The translations under genes were made by a program, and so were the position numbers. Below the pieces are notes generated by a model that ran no database searches, was not told the origin of the DNA, and saw nothing but the letters and a program-made list of their open reading frames with translations. Shown here one piece after another: positions 19,391-26,839 of a DNA stretch of 64,000 nt (positions are counted from its first letter, which is position 1; each line of letters begins with the position of its first letter). Source of the DNA: Lacinutrix venerupis (GTDB lineage: Bacteria > Bacteroidota > Bacteroidia > Flavobacteriales > Flavobacteriaceae); the NCBI RefSeq assembly GCF_003663945.1, contig NZ_RCCH01000004.1:248001-312000 (forward strand). Direction: 5' to 3'.

Positions 19391-20443
19391 ATGAGTAAAC
19401 CAACCATTTTCATATCTCATATTACGGAAGAAAAAGAAATAGCTAATTCAATTAAAGAATTTTTAGAAAAACGATTCTTAAAAACTATAAATGTTTTTGC
19501 TTCATCTCACGAAGAAAGTTTAAAGCTTGGAGACGATTGGATAAGTACTATTAAGAAGTCTATGAATGACTGTAAATTGATTGTTGTTTTGTGTAGTCCA
19601 CTATCGATAACAAGACCTTGGATAAATTTTGAAGCAGGTGCAGGTTGGATTAGAAATATTCCTGTAATCCCACTATGCCATTCGGGTCTAACACCAGGTA
19701 AACTACCTGTACCAATAAATTCATTTCAAGGTGGCATCCTGAATAATGAATCCGACATATCCAAAGTATTTAAGCGTATTTCAGACATAATAGGAATAGA
19801 TGTTCCTGACTCTACGGACAAAGATTTTTTTTCAGCGATAGAATCGTTTGAGACAGATATTAAAAATACTGCGTTATCAAAAGATACTGTTTTTATACAC
19901 AATCTACTCTTTAGACAGATTGAATTATTAAAATACTCAATTTTTGCTTCAACACTCGATTACAAAGAACTTGAATCTGTTGACCTTCGTGGAAACGGAC
20001 TGAAAAATCATAAATTCACTTTTAACGATACATTTAATTTGTTTAATGCTTCGTTACTTATGATATTCTCGCAAAAGAAAGTCTTTGATGTGTATCACCA
20101 AACTGTTCACGAGCTATCTGAAAATATAAAATTTGTGTTAACATATAGTCGTATTGAAATAGCACCAAAGTTGAGAGAGTTATTGAATGTATTTCTATTT
20201 TCTGCAATCAAAGTTGATGATTGGTACGATGGAGTTTCAATGCAGGACAAACAAACAAATAATGGATTGCGTGAAATGGTGATAAAGATGATTAAAGAAG
20301 AACCTCTGCCAGCAACAAGAAAATTTAGCAATATTATAAATCATTTTATTAATTATCACGAAAGTCTTGAATATTTTCAAAGTTGGGTGATTGAATATGA
20401 ATCAGAAATAAACAACCTATTGGAAAATAAAAACAAGGGCTAA
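19391..20443 (+). CDS. TIR-domain protein, putative NAD-consuming defence effector
   Basis: 350 residues. The first 135 form a bacterial TIR domain: TIFISHITEEKEIA, FASSHEESLKLGDDW, LIVVLCSPLS and WINFEAGAGW, where Glu81 is at the position of the NADase catalytic glutamate. The remaining 200 or so residues look helical and I recognise nothing in them; they could sense an infection signal or oligomerise. Bacterial TIR proteins of this type cleave NAD+ and cause abortive infection. No other defence gene adjoins it, so it would act alone. It is the only gene of an inverted-repeat module, and its stop codon lies inside the inner repeat. Fewer A/T-only codons than its neighbours suggest transfer. 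Confidence 0.8.
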   Translation: MSKPTIFISHITEEKEIANSIKEFLEKRFLKTINVFASSHEESLKLGDDWISTIKKSMNDCKLIVVLCSPLSITRPWINFEAGAGWIRNIPVIPLCHSGLTPGKLPVPINSFQGGILNNESDISKVFKRISDIIGIDVPDSTDKDFFSAIESFETDIKNTALSKDTVFIHNLLFRQIELLKYSIFASTLDYKELESVDLRGNGLKNHKFTFNDTFNLFNASLLMIFSQKKVFDVYHQTVHELSENIKFVLTYSRIEIAPKLRELLNVFLFSAIKVDDWYDGVSMQDKQTNNGLREMVIKMIKEEPLPATRKFSNIINHFINYHESLEYFQSWVIEYESEINNLLENKNKG

Positions 20444-20576
20444 CACCGTGTATAATTAATGGCTGGTTCTCGCCTACTTACGAAAATCCTCGCGGATTTT
20501 CTATTCGGTTTTTATTTGCTAAATTACGTGCTAAACCACGCAACGCATCATATACAAAACCGATAAACGAACTTTT
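20435..20576 (+). repeat. Right end of module 1, folded attC-like sequence
   Basis: About 140 bp, GC-richer than its surroundings. It opens with inner arm AAGGGCTAAC, then TGTATA, an 8-bp hairpin GAAAATCC-TCGC-GGATTTTC, a small CGTG/CACG hairpin, TATACA and outer arm CGATAAACGAA. It ends ACTTTT, as module 2 does. Confidence 0.6.
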
Positions 20577-20586
20577 AAAATAAAAT

Positions 20587-20620
20587 AAAAAAGCACAGTT
20601 TAAAACTGTGCTTTTTTTAA
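20587..20620. terminator. Terminator beside module 1, serving dps
   Basis: AAGCACAGTTT / AAACTGTGCTT with A and T tracts on both sides. It lies 19 bp beyond the minus-strand dps stop and directly abuts the module's right end. Confidence 0.8.
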
Positions 20621-20638
20621 ATATTATAATTAGTTATA

Positions 20639-21118
20639 CTAGTTACTTTCTCCTAACCAAGCATTCATCATCCAAACCGTTTTTTCTTGTTCAGAAATAA
20701 AGTCACTCATCATAGAGCTTGTTCCTTCATCGTTTGCATCTCCAGACTTGTCTAAAATTTCTCTTTCAATTTGTAATAATTCTGATAAAGAGTTTACAAT
20801 TAATTGTACAGCATCTTCGTCTTTAGAAATATTTTTTCCAACAGGTACTTTTGCTGTATTAATATAATCTTCAAAAGTATGCAAAGGCGTCTCGCCTAAA
20901 GTTAAAATACGCTCGGCTAATGCATCGACTTTCATATTTGCATCTGTGTATAATTCTTCAAATTTAACATGTAAATCAAAAAAATTCTTTCCTTTTATAT
21001 TCCAGTGGATACCTCTTAAATTTTGATAATAGGTTTGGAAATTTGCAAGTAAATTATTTAAATCTCCAGCTATATCTTTTGCTTTATTTGTTTCTAATCC
21101 TAAACTATTTAGTTTCAT
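20639..21118 (-). CDS. dps: Dps-type ferritin, DNA-protecting iron store
   Basis: Dodecameric mini-ferritin that oxidises Fe(II) with hydrogen peroxide, stores the iron and shields DNA. All four inter-subunit ferroxidase residues are present with the spacing of E. coli Dps: His38 and His50 (NLRGIHWNIKG, DLHVKFEELY), Asp65 and Glu69 (VDALAER). The 159 residues are normal. It is divergent from oxyR with 115 bp between, the classical arrangement for peroxide control. TAACTTTG at 21160-21153 on the minus strand is a fitting -7 box 35 bp before the ATG. It has its own terminator. Confidence 0.93.
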   Translation of the reverse strand: MKLNSLGLETNKAKDIAGDLNNLLANFQTYYQNLRGIHWNIKGKNFFDLHVKFEELYTDANMKVDALAERILTLGETPLHTFEDYINTAKVPVGKNISKDEDAVQLIVNSLSELLQIEREILDKSGDANDEGTSSMMSDFISEQEKTVWMMNAWLGESN

Positions 21119-21152
21119 AATTTCTTATTTTCTATGTTATTATTTGCTTAAA

Positions 21153-21160
21153 CAAAGTTA
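21153..21160 (-). promoter_or_regulatory. -7 box of dps (TAACTTTG)
   Basis: Exact TAnnTTTG match on the minus strand, 34 bases before the dps ATG. No TTG at 17-23 bp upstream, which is usual for promoters that need an activator such as OxyR. Confidence 0.5.
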
Positions 21161-21214
21161 CCAAGAAAATAAATGTTAATTATTATAAATTTTATTGATA
21201 CATTTTATATTTTT

Positions 21215-21229
21215 ATAGTTTAAAACTAT
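21215..21229. promoter_or_regulatory. Candidate OxyR operator (ATAG-N7-CTAT palindrome)
   Basis: ATAGTTT-A-AAACTAT is a perfect 7-bp dyad. It fits both the LysR T-N11-A rule and the OxyR half-site ATAG-N7-CTAT. It ends 4 bp before the oxyR ATG, so binding would block oxyR transcription or translation start (autorepression). A second half-site at the expected 10-bp step is not well conserved. Confidence 0.5.
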
Positions 21230-21233
21230 ATAA

Positions 21234-22172
21234 ATGACTATAACACAACTATCATATGTTCTTGCGGTTGCAGAACACCAAAACTTTACAAAAGCAGCCG
21301 AAAAATGCTTTGTAACACAGCCTACATTAAGTATGCAAATACAAAAATTAGAAGACCAATTAGATATTTTAATTTTTGATAGAAGTAAAAAACCAATAGA
21401 ACTAACCGAAGTTGGAAAAAAAATAGTTAGCCAAGCAAAAAATATTGTAAACGAGTCGCATAGAATACAAGATATTGTAGACCAACAAAAAGGTTTTATA
21501 GGTGGCGAATTTAAATTAGGTATTATACCTACGGTTATGCCAACACTTTTACCAATGTTTTTAAAAACGTTTGTAAAAAAGTACCCAAAAGTTAAGCTTA
21601 AAATAGAAGAACTTACTACCGAAGATATAATTACAAAAATTAACGATGGCCATTTAGATGCTGCTATTGCTGCAACTCCTTTAGAAAACGATTCTATTAA
21701 AGAGCGTGTATTGTATTTTGAACCTTTTATGGCTTACATACCACAAAGTCATCGTTTAAGCGCAAAAAAAACAATTACTACAGACGATTTAGATATTGAT
21801 GACATGTTACTTCTTGAAGATGGGCATTGCTTTAGAGATGGTGTAATTAATTTATGTCGTGTATTTAAGGATCATAAAGATGATAGTTTTCAATTAGAAA
21901 GTGGTAGTATTGAGACATTAATTAAACTTTCTAACGAAGGTTTAGGCATGACACTCCTACCGTACCTACATACTTTAGATATTAGCGAAAAAACACGAAA
22001 TAATTTAAAACCATTTAGCGCACCTTCTCCAGCAAGAGAGGTAAGTATTATTTACCATAAAAGTGAACTAAAAATGCAAATTATAGAAGCGCTACAAGAT
22101 GTAATTTCTGGAATTATTAGAGGTGCTATTACATTTCAAAATGTACAAATAATTAGTCCTATTGCTAAATAA
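21234..22172 (+). CDS. oxyR: OxyR, peroxide-sensing LysR-family regulator
   Basis: 312 residues. N-terminal winged helix-turn-helix (MTITQLSYVLAVAEHQNFTK, AAEKCFVTQPTLSMQIQKLE), then the periplasmic-binding-like sensor domain. The redox pair is at Cys199 and Cys208 in DGHCFRDGVINLC, the same numbers and spacing as in E. coli OxyR, so this is a genuine peroxide sensor and not a generic LysR protein. The divergent neighbour dps is its expected target. A palindrome just before its own ATG suggests autoregulation. A bidirectional terminator follows. Confidence 0.93.
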   Translation: MTITQLSYVLAVAEHQNFTKAAEKCFVTQPTLSMQIQKLEDQLDILIFDRSKKPIELTEVGKKIVSQAKNIVNESHRIQDIVDQQKGFIGGEFKLGIIPTVMPTLLPMFLKTFVKKYPKVKLKIEELTTEDIITKINDGHLDAAIAATPLENDSIKERVLYFEPFMAYIPQSHRLSAKKTITTDDLDIDDMLLLEDGHCFRDGVINLCRVFKDHKDDSFQLESGSIETLIKLSNEGLGMTLLPYLHTLDISEKTRNNLKPFSAPSPAREVSIIYHKSELKMQIIEALQDVISGIIRGAITFQNVQIISPIAK

Positions 22173-22189
22173 TTTAAGCTTAAGCATAT

Positions 22190-22222
22190 AAAAAAAGCGA
22201 CTATTAAAGTCGCTTTTTTTTT
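22190..22222. terminator. Bidirectional terminator after oxyR
   Basis: AAAAAAAGCGACT / AGTCGCTTTTTTTT hairpin between the convergent oxyR and outer-membrane protein genes. Confidence 0.85.
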
Positions 22223-22235
22223 ATAAGACTACAAC

Positions 22236-23228
22236 TTATAAGGCAAAATTAACATAAACCGAAATACGTTGTTTTGACTCTACATTATCACCAAACAAAC
22301 TTTGGCTTAATGGCAATGTATAACTGGCTCCAAAAATAAATTTTTCGATTGCTAATTCGGAACCAAAAGAGGCATTAACTATAGTTCCATCTGTATCTTT
22401 TAATGTTTCTCCATACTGCTCAATTTCATTATAAACATCTCCCGAGATGCCTACAAATGGCATAATATTCATTTTCTGTGTAGAGAAAGCTCTAAAAACA
22501 TTTACCGAATAGCTTAACTGATTGCCAAACTGGTAATTGTTTTTATTTTCTCCTTTTAAATAATAACTTATTAATGTGTTTACACCATACATGTTCCCTC
22601 CGTAATTATAGCCTAAAGAAAAAATTCCATCTACACTTCCTGTTCCAACTTGAAAACCTGGATTTACATTATCCGATAATCTTTGTTCAAACTTTCCTGT
22701 GGGTAATTTTACACCTAAGCCAAACTGTAACGAGTGACCTGAAGCTATTTTTTCGTTATTAAAGTCTACAGTATTTTCGTCTTGTTTTTTATAAAATGGT
22801 AATTTATACCAACCTATAAGGCTGGCGTCTCCAATACCATTTATATTTTCTTTTACATTATTAAAGTTTCTTGTTAGGTCTTGATAAGGTAAATTTGCAG
22901 ACACATAAAAAGAATTATTTATAGGTATTTGAGCCCATAATTGGTAAGTATTAAAACTTTCCTTACTAATTGGAGAGTTTTCAAAAATACCGTTTTTAGA
23001 TTCAAAATTTTGATAAATATATCTTACACCTACAAAATTTGCATTACTTAATGTACCAAATCCAAAACTTCCACTACTTGTAGAACAACCACATAAATCA
23101 CAAAAAAAAGAAAATGTTTCGTGGTTACTACAACTACCTTTTTTCTCGTGTGCTTCACTATTATTTGTTATTAAAAAAACAAATAAAGTTAATACTACTA
23201 TTTTTTTAAAATTCTGCAAATCTTTCAT
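22236..23228 (-). CDS. Outer-membrane beta-barrel protein with Cys-rich N-terminus, copper-operon member
   Basis: 330 residues. A signal peptide (to about residue 26) precedes a short Cys/His segment (Cys33, then CDLCGC at 43-48), then a run of alternating strands ending YVNFAL, as in outer-membrane barrels of the phenol-degradation MetA-like or transporter type. The ATG overlaps the end of the di-haem peroxidase gene by 23 bp, so it is the last gene of that operon. The Cys/His patch could bind copper or haem near the surface. I cannot name a family firmly; porin-like export or import of the operon's metal is an inference. Confidence 0.65.
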   Translation of the reverse strand: MKDLQNFKKIVVLTLFVFLITNNSEAHEKKGSCSNHETFSFFCDLCGCSTSSGSFGFGTLSNANFVGVRYIYQNFESKNGIFENSPISKESFNTYQLWAQIPINNSFYVSANLPYQDLTRNFNNVKENINGIGDASLIGWYKLPFYKKQDENTVDFNNEKIASGHSLQFGLGVKLPTGKFEQRLSDNVNPGFQVGTGSVDGIFSLGYNYGGNMYGVNTLISYYLKGENKNNYQFGNQLSYSVNVFRAFSTQKMNIMPFVGISGDVYNEIEQYGETLKDTDGTIVNASFGSELAIEKFIFGASYTLPLSQSLFGDNVESKQRISVYVNFAL

Positions 23229-24252
23229 CTTCTAAAAATTCATAATCTGTTAATGTTTTCAAGAAAGCGATTATACTTTCTTTTTCGTAATCCGAAAGGT
23301 CTATACCATAACTACCGTCCGCTTTTAGTAATGATGCGTCTACATTACCATTATCTGTAAGTCCTGAATCGTAAAAATTTAAAACAGCTTCTAATGTCGC
23401 AAATCTACCATCGTGCATGTATGGATAAGTTACTTCTACGTTACGTAAACTTGGCACTTTAAATTTGTACAAATCGTCTGGATTGTTTCCTATTTCATAA
23501 CGTCCTAAATCGTTTAGCTGCGGATTAATAGATAAACCATTATTTCTAAAACTCTGGTCTGTAAACAAATCTGTAGCGTGGCATGACGCGCATTTAGCTT
23601 CAAATGTATTTAAACCATCTTGTTCTATTAATGTAAGTGTTGTATTCTCTTCATTTCTAACATATTTATCGTACTTAGAGTTAGAAGAGACCATTACCAA
23701 CATAAATTGAGATAAGGCTTTTAATATATTTTCTGAACTAACTTCTCCATCATTAAAAGCACGAGCAAATTGCTCTTGGTAATAAGAGTCTGAGCTTAGT
23801 TTTTGTACCACATTACCTAATGTTTCTCCCATTTCAACTTCACTTATTATGGGAATTATAGGCTGCAAATCTAAATGCGTTGCAGAGCCATTCCACATAA
23901 ATGAAGTTTGATATGCCATATTTTGAATGGGCTGTGCGTTTCTAAAACCTATACCACCATTAACGCCATGGCTTAAATTATGTCCGTGATGTGTAAAAGC
24001 AAAAGCTTGTTCGTGACAAAAAGCACAAGCTAGAGCATTGTTAGAAGACAATCTACCTTCGTAAAATAGTTTCTTTCCAAGTTCTACACCAGCATCGGTA
24101 AGAGGATTATTGTCTAAATTATAAGTGATTTCTGGGAAGTTTGAAGGCCAATCTACCGTTAAAGGGACCGCTTCGTAAGTTGCTATATTTTCAGAATTAG
24201 AGCACGAAAACAACACCAAAATACTTATAAAAAAAATAATTATTTTTCTCAT
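23206..24252 (-). CDS. Di-haem cytochrome c peroxidase/MauG-family lipoprotein (MbnH-like)
   Basis: 348 residues. A lipoprotein signal (LVLFSCSN, Cys17) is followed by two haem c sites: CAFCH (76-80) and CASCH (221-225). Family members are either peroxidases or MauG-type enzymes that oxidise Trp or Tyr of a partner protein. The gene directly upstream encodes an MbnP-like protein. In methanotrophs MbnH converts a Trp of MbnP to kynurenine to build a copper site, so the same pair is likely here. The extra HHGHNLSHG segment after haem 1 may supply a ligand. It overlaps the next gene. Confidence 0.85.
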   Translation of the reverse strand: MRKIIIFFISILVLFSCSNSENIATYEAVPLTVDWPSNFPEITYNLDNNPLTDAGVELGKKLFYEGRLSSNNALACAFCHEQAFAFTHHGHNLSHGVNGGIGFRNAQPIQNMAYQTSFMWNGSATHLDLQPIIPIISEVEMGETLGNVVQKLSSDSYYQEQFARAFNDGEVSSENILKALSQFMLVMVSSNSKYDKYVRNEENTTLTLIEQDGLNTFEAKCASCHATDLFTDQSFRNNGLSINPQLNDLGRYEIGNNPDDLYKFKVPSLRNVEVTYPYMHDGRFATLEAVLNFYDSGLTDNGNVDASLLKADGSYGIDLSDYEKESIIAFLKTLTDYEFLEDERFAEF

Positions 24253-24267
24253 AATTATTGTTATAGT

Positions 24268-24300
24268 AAAACCATTGAAGATAAAATCTCCAATGGTTTT
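24268..24300 (-). promoter_or_regulatory. Intercistronic stem-loop between the MbnP-like and MbnH-like genes
   Basis: Perfect 10-bp stem AAAACCATTG / CAATGGTTTT with a 13-base loop, placed 9 bp after the MbnP-like stop and 15 bp before the peroxidase start. There is no strong T run, so it is more likely an mRNA-stabilising or attenuating hairpin than a full terminator. Confidence 0.5.
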
Positions 24301-24309
24301 AATTACTAA

Positions 24310-25107
24310 TTAATTGTTGTGTACGTGATGTACCGAAAACATACCATTTATATTATTTGCTATAATTGGTGTTTCTACTTCATCAACATGTACTTGATCG
24401 TATCCATCTGCAAAATTCGCAGTTGTAGCGCCATCAAATACTTTTGCTATATCTGCTTTTATGTGTACTTCTGGCGAAGTGTCTTGTCTAACTATAACAG
24501 TGTTTGGAAATGTTAGTGTAACTTCTCTATAATTATCTAATGAGGAACCAACGCTTCCCATATGCACATTTAAAGGCTCGTTTGTAACCGAAGTAGTAGA
24601 AAAAGTACCATCTAATCTAATAAATTTATAACCTGAAGCCCAACTCCACATCATACCTTCGTCTGATGCTTCATCTAAAAAATCTCCTTGACCTTCTGCG
24701 CCTAAAGCAAAACGTTCTTGATCTATACCAACACCAAAAGTTACTTCTGTATAGTTAGCAGCTGTAACATTATCTAACGTTAAATATATTTCTCCAGCAT
24801 TATTGCCATTAGCTTCGCTAATAATAAATGCATTATCCTCAACAGGATACATAAATGTATTACCATTAGAATCTTTTACTCTTACATTACTAATAATGTA
24901 TTTTAAATTAGTTAATTGAAAAGATTCGTTATTAGATTTATTATAAGTTGTACCAAAAATAAAATCTTGGTCTCCTACTCCATTATCGAATTTTAATGTT
25001 AATGGTCCTGTTTGCCCAATTAAGGCTTCTGCGCTATCATCGTCTGATGAGCACGCAAATATTGTTGCGCATAACAATAGCGCAAATGTAAATTTTAAAG
25101 TTTTCAT
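24310..25107 (-). CDS. MbnP-like copper-site lipoprotein
   Basis: 265-residue lipoprotein (TIFACSSDDD, Cys19) with the features of MbnP-family proteins: PLTLKFDNGVG at the mature start, FQLTNLKYIISNVRV, and the block MMWSWASGYKFIRLDG holding Trp154 and Trp156, the type of site where MbnH-type enzymes make kynurenine. It ends in a His-rich tail (VHHVHNN) that could add metal ligands. It is followed by its likely modifying enzyme. Role: probably periplasmic copper binding or acquisition. Copper was not tested; only the family relation and gene pairing point to it. Confidence 0.78.
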   Translation of the reverse strand: MKTLKFTFALLLCATIFACSSDDDSAEALIGQTGPLTLKFDNGVGDQDFIFGTTYNKSNNESFQLTNLKYIISNVRVKDSNGNTFMYPVEDNAFIISEANGNNAGEIYLTLDNVTAANYTEVTFGVGIDQERFALGAEGQGDFLDEASDEGMMWSWASGYKFIRLDGTFSTTSVTNEPLNVHMGSVGSSLDNYREVTLTFPNTVIVRQDTSPEVHIKADIAKVFDGATTANFADGYDQVHVDEVETPIIANNINGMFSVHHVHNN

Positions 25108-25174
25108 TTGTTTAAATTTTATGTATTGTAATAATTTTTAAGTCTTTATAATTAAAGACTAGCGGAAATAAAAT

Positions 25175-25552
25175 TTAAACAATAGGAGGTTTAAAATGTG
25201 AATAATCGAACATGTAAGTATACAGTTGATTCGATTTTAAAGGTGTTTTAGTTTTTGTAGTAAAAACTACTTTTGAAATTTTGTTATAATTATATTCTGA
25301 GTAGAATACAGGAAAAAAAGCTTCTGCCAAATTATATACTGCAATGTCACTTTTTGTATTTGTTGTTGCTGTTGCTAACTGTTTTGTTAAATGACATTTA
25401 CCATTACATTGCAACTTAGGTTCATCTTTATTAATACAATAGGTTTCAATTATATAATCTATATTTAATTGAAAATAAGCCACATAACCAACATGGTAAA
25501 CAGGTCTAGCTGCAAAAGACACTAAAAGTACTATAAGAGTTAATTGTTTCAG
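25175..25552 (-). CDS. Small secreted protein with CNGKCHL motif, first gene of the copper operon
   Basis: I do not recognise a named family. The usual start call, GTG at 25522 (115 residues), cuts off part of a signal peptide. Extending in frame to CTG at 25552 gives a complete one: KQLTLIVLLVSFAARP. This non-standard start is about 18 bases after a TATCTTTG promoter box, so the transcript itself supports it. The mature part contains LQCNGKCHLTKQ, a CxxxCH metal- or haem-like motif, and no further Cys pair. It stands 67 bp before the MbnP-like gene in the same direction, so a metal-handling role is plausible. Confidence 0.6.
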   Translation of the reverse strand: MKQLTLIVLLVSFAARPVYHVGYVAYFQLNIDYIIETYCINKDEPKLQCNGKCHLTKQLATATTNTKSDIAVYNLAEAFFPVFYSEYNYNKISKVVFTTKTKTPLKSNQLYTYMFDYSHFKPPIV

Positions 25553-25569
25553 GCTATTATGATTTTTCG

Positions 25570-25577
25570 CAAAGATA
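25570..25577 (-). promoter_or_regulatory. -7 box TATCTTTG of the copper operon
   Basis: Exact TAnnTTTG on the minus strand, 17 bases before the CTG proposed as start of the CNGKCHL gene. No TTG box at the usual distance. The preceding gene's terminator is just upstream, so this should be the operon promoter. Confidence 0.5.
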
Positions 25578-25612
25578 AAGTTGTAATATTAATTTCACTA
25601 AATATTTAACGT

Positions 25613-25643
25613 AAAAAAAGCGACTTTACAGTCGCTTTTTTTT
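25613..25643. terminator. Terminator ahead of the copper operon
   Basis: AAAAAAAGCGACT / AGTCGCTTTTTTT hairpin directly touching the stop codon of the small gene at 25642. Confidence 0.8.
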
Positions 25644-25839
25644 ATGCTTTTAAATAAATTAGACATTGATTTAAATCTGGGTTTTTATGTATTAAAGATT
25701 CTATATAAATCTTTATTTCTTCAACTTCGTAAGGTAATAAACGTTGAAGTGCTTTTTGAACCTCCTTACAAAACAAGTTGGCATCAAAACTAACTTTATT
25801 AAGTATTGTTTTGGTGTACTCGAACATTGCTCTTGCCAT
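25642..25839 (-). CDS. Small hypothetical protein (65 aa)
   Basis: Not recognised. The open frame can be read back to 25929, but the first 30 residues of that version are hydrophobic, unlike the rest. The ATG at 25839 (MARAMFEYTKTILNKVSFD) gives a compact, soluble 65-residue helical protein and is the likely true start. Two Cys are present (in NLFCKEV and NQCLIYL). The terminator begins at its stop codon. The style resembles small conserved flavobacterial proteins of unknown role. Confidence 0.6.
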   Translation of the reverse strand: MARAMFEYTKTILNKVSFDANLFCKEVQKALQRLLPYEVEEIKIYIESLIHKNPDLNQCLIYLKA

Positions 25840-25984
25840 AGTATTATTGTGTTTAATTAAGTAATAAAAGTAAATTTGTTGAATAGGCAAACGGTTTATA
25901 AATTCGATTAAATGTAGTAAAAAAAACAATTCGAAATCGTTTTAGATACTATTTTAACAGTTAAAAAATTCCCAATTAACATAT

Positions 25985-26782
25985 TTAAAATTTGTTATCA
26001 CCATCTAACAAATCTCCTAATCCTCCTAAAATACTACCTTCTCCTTTACTTTTTCCTCCTCTTGGAACACTAGATAAAACACGACCGGCTAATCTACTAA
26101 ATGGTAATGACTGTATGTACACTGTACCTGGACCTTGAAGCTTTGCAAAAAACAAACCTTCTCCTCCAAATACAGTATTTTTAATACCACCAACAAACTC
26201 TATATCGTAATTAACGTCTTGTGTAAAGCCAATAATACAACCCGTATCTACACGTAATGTCTCTCCTGCTTTTAATTCTTTTTTTGCTGTAGTTCCTCCT
26301 GCATGTACAAACGCCATACCGTCACCTTCTAACTTTTGCATTATAAAACCTTCTCCTCCAAAAAGTCCTCTGCCTAATTTTTTACTAAATTCTACTCCTA
26401 TACTAACTCCTTTGGCTGCGCATAAAAAAGCATCTTTTTGGCAAATAAATTTTCCTTTAAACTCTGTTAAATCTATAGAAATAATTTTTCCAGGATATGG
26501 AGATGCAAAAGAAACGTTACGTTTACCGTCTAAGGCATTATAAAAAGCAGTCATAAATAAACTTTCTCCAGTTAATATACGCTTTCCAGCTCCTAAAATT
26601 TTACCAAAGAAACCTTCATCTTTTTTAGAGCCGTCTCCAAAAATGGTTTCCATTTTTATGCCATCGTCCATCATCATAAAACTACCAGATTCTGCAATAA
26701 CTCCTTCTTGTGGATCAAGCTCTATTTCTACATATTGCATTTCTTCTCCGTAAATTCTATAGTCTATTTCGTGTGCTGTCAT
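25985..26782 (-). CDS. TIGR00266/AIM24-family protein
   Basis: 265 residues of the AIM24-like beta-helix family (TIGR00266): [41 protein letters not shown] and a Gly/Ser-rich tail. It has no signal peptide and is probably cytosolic or membrane-associated. Its function in bacteria is not established. 57 bp separate it from the DUF4442 gene upstream, and both point the same way. Confidence 0.85.
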   Translation of the reverse strand: MTAHEIDYRIYGEEMQYVEIELDPQEGVIAESGSFMMMDDGIKMETIFGDGSKKDEGFFGKILGAGKRILTGESLFMTAFYNALDGKRNVSFASPYPGKIISIDLTEFKGKFICQKDAFLCAAKGVSIGVEFSKKLGRGLFGGEGFIMQKLEGDGMAFVHAGGTTAKKELKAGETLRVDTGCIIGFTQDVNYDIEFVGGIKNTVFGGEGLFFAKLQGPGTVYIQSLPFSRLAGRVLSSVPRGGKSKGEGSILGGLGDLLDGDNKF

Positions 26783-26839
26783 AATTTTAAGTTTTTGGTT
26801 ATACCTTTATATGTTGGCTTATTAAATAAAATGTTACAG

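Larger units (their letters stand above)
19309..20576. mobile_element. Cassette-like module 1 (TIR cargo) bounded by nested inverted repeats
   Basis: A 1.27-kb unit between the M48 gene and the dps terminator. Outer perfect 11-bp inverted repeats TTCGTTTATCG (19313-19323) and CGATAAACGAA (20561-20571) enclose inner 10-bp repeats GTTAGCCCTT (19365-19374) and AAGGGCTAAC (20435-20444). The inner repeat supplies the last codons and stop of the TIR gene. Each flank can fold: TGATATAAAA / TTTTATATCA (19326-19356) on the left; TGTATA / TATACA (20449-20556) enclosing GAAAATCC / GGATTTTC (20482-20501) on the right. The layout resembles an integron cassette with attC-like ends; the core sites are imperfect here. 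The same outer ends surround an unrelated gene at 43.7-44.6 kb. No integrase is present. Confidence 0.55.

Noticed and set aside
19391-20443. Part of a Thoeris or CBASS operon
   Set aside because: No ThsA-like, cyclase or SAVED gene adjoins; the neighbours are a housekeeping protease and dps.
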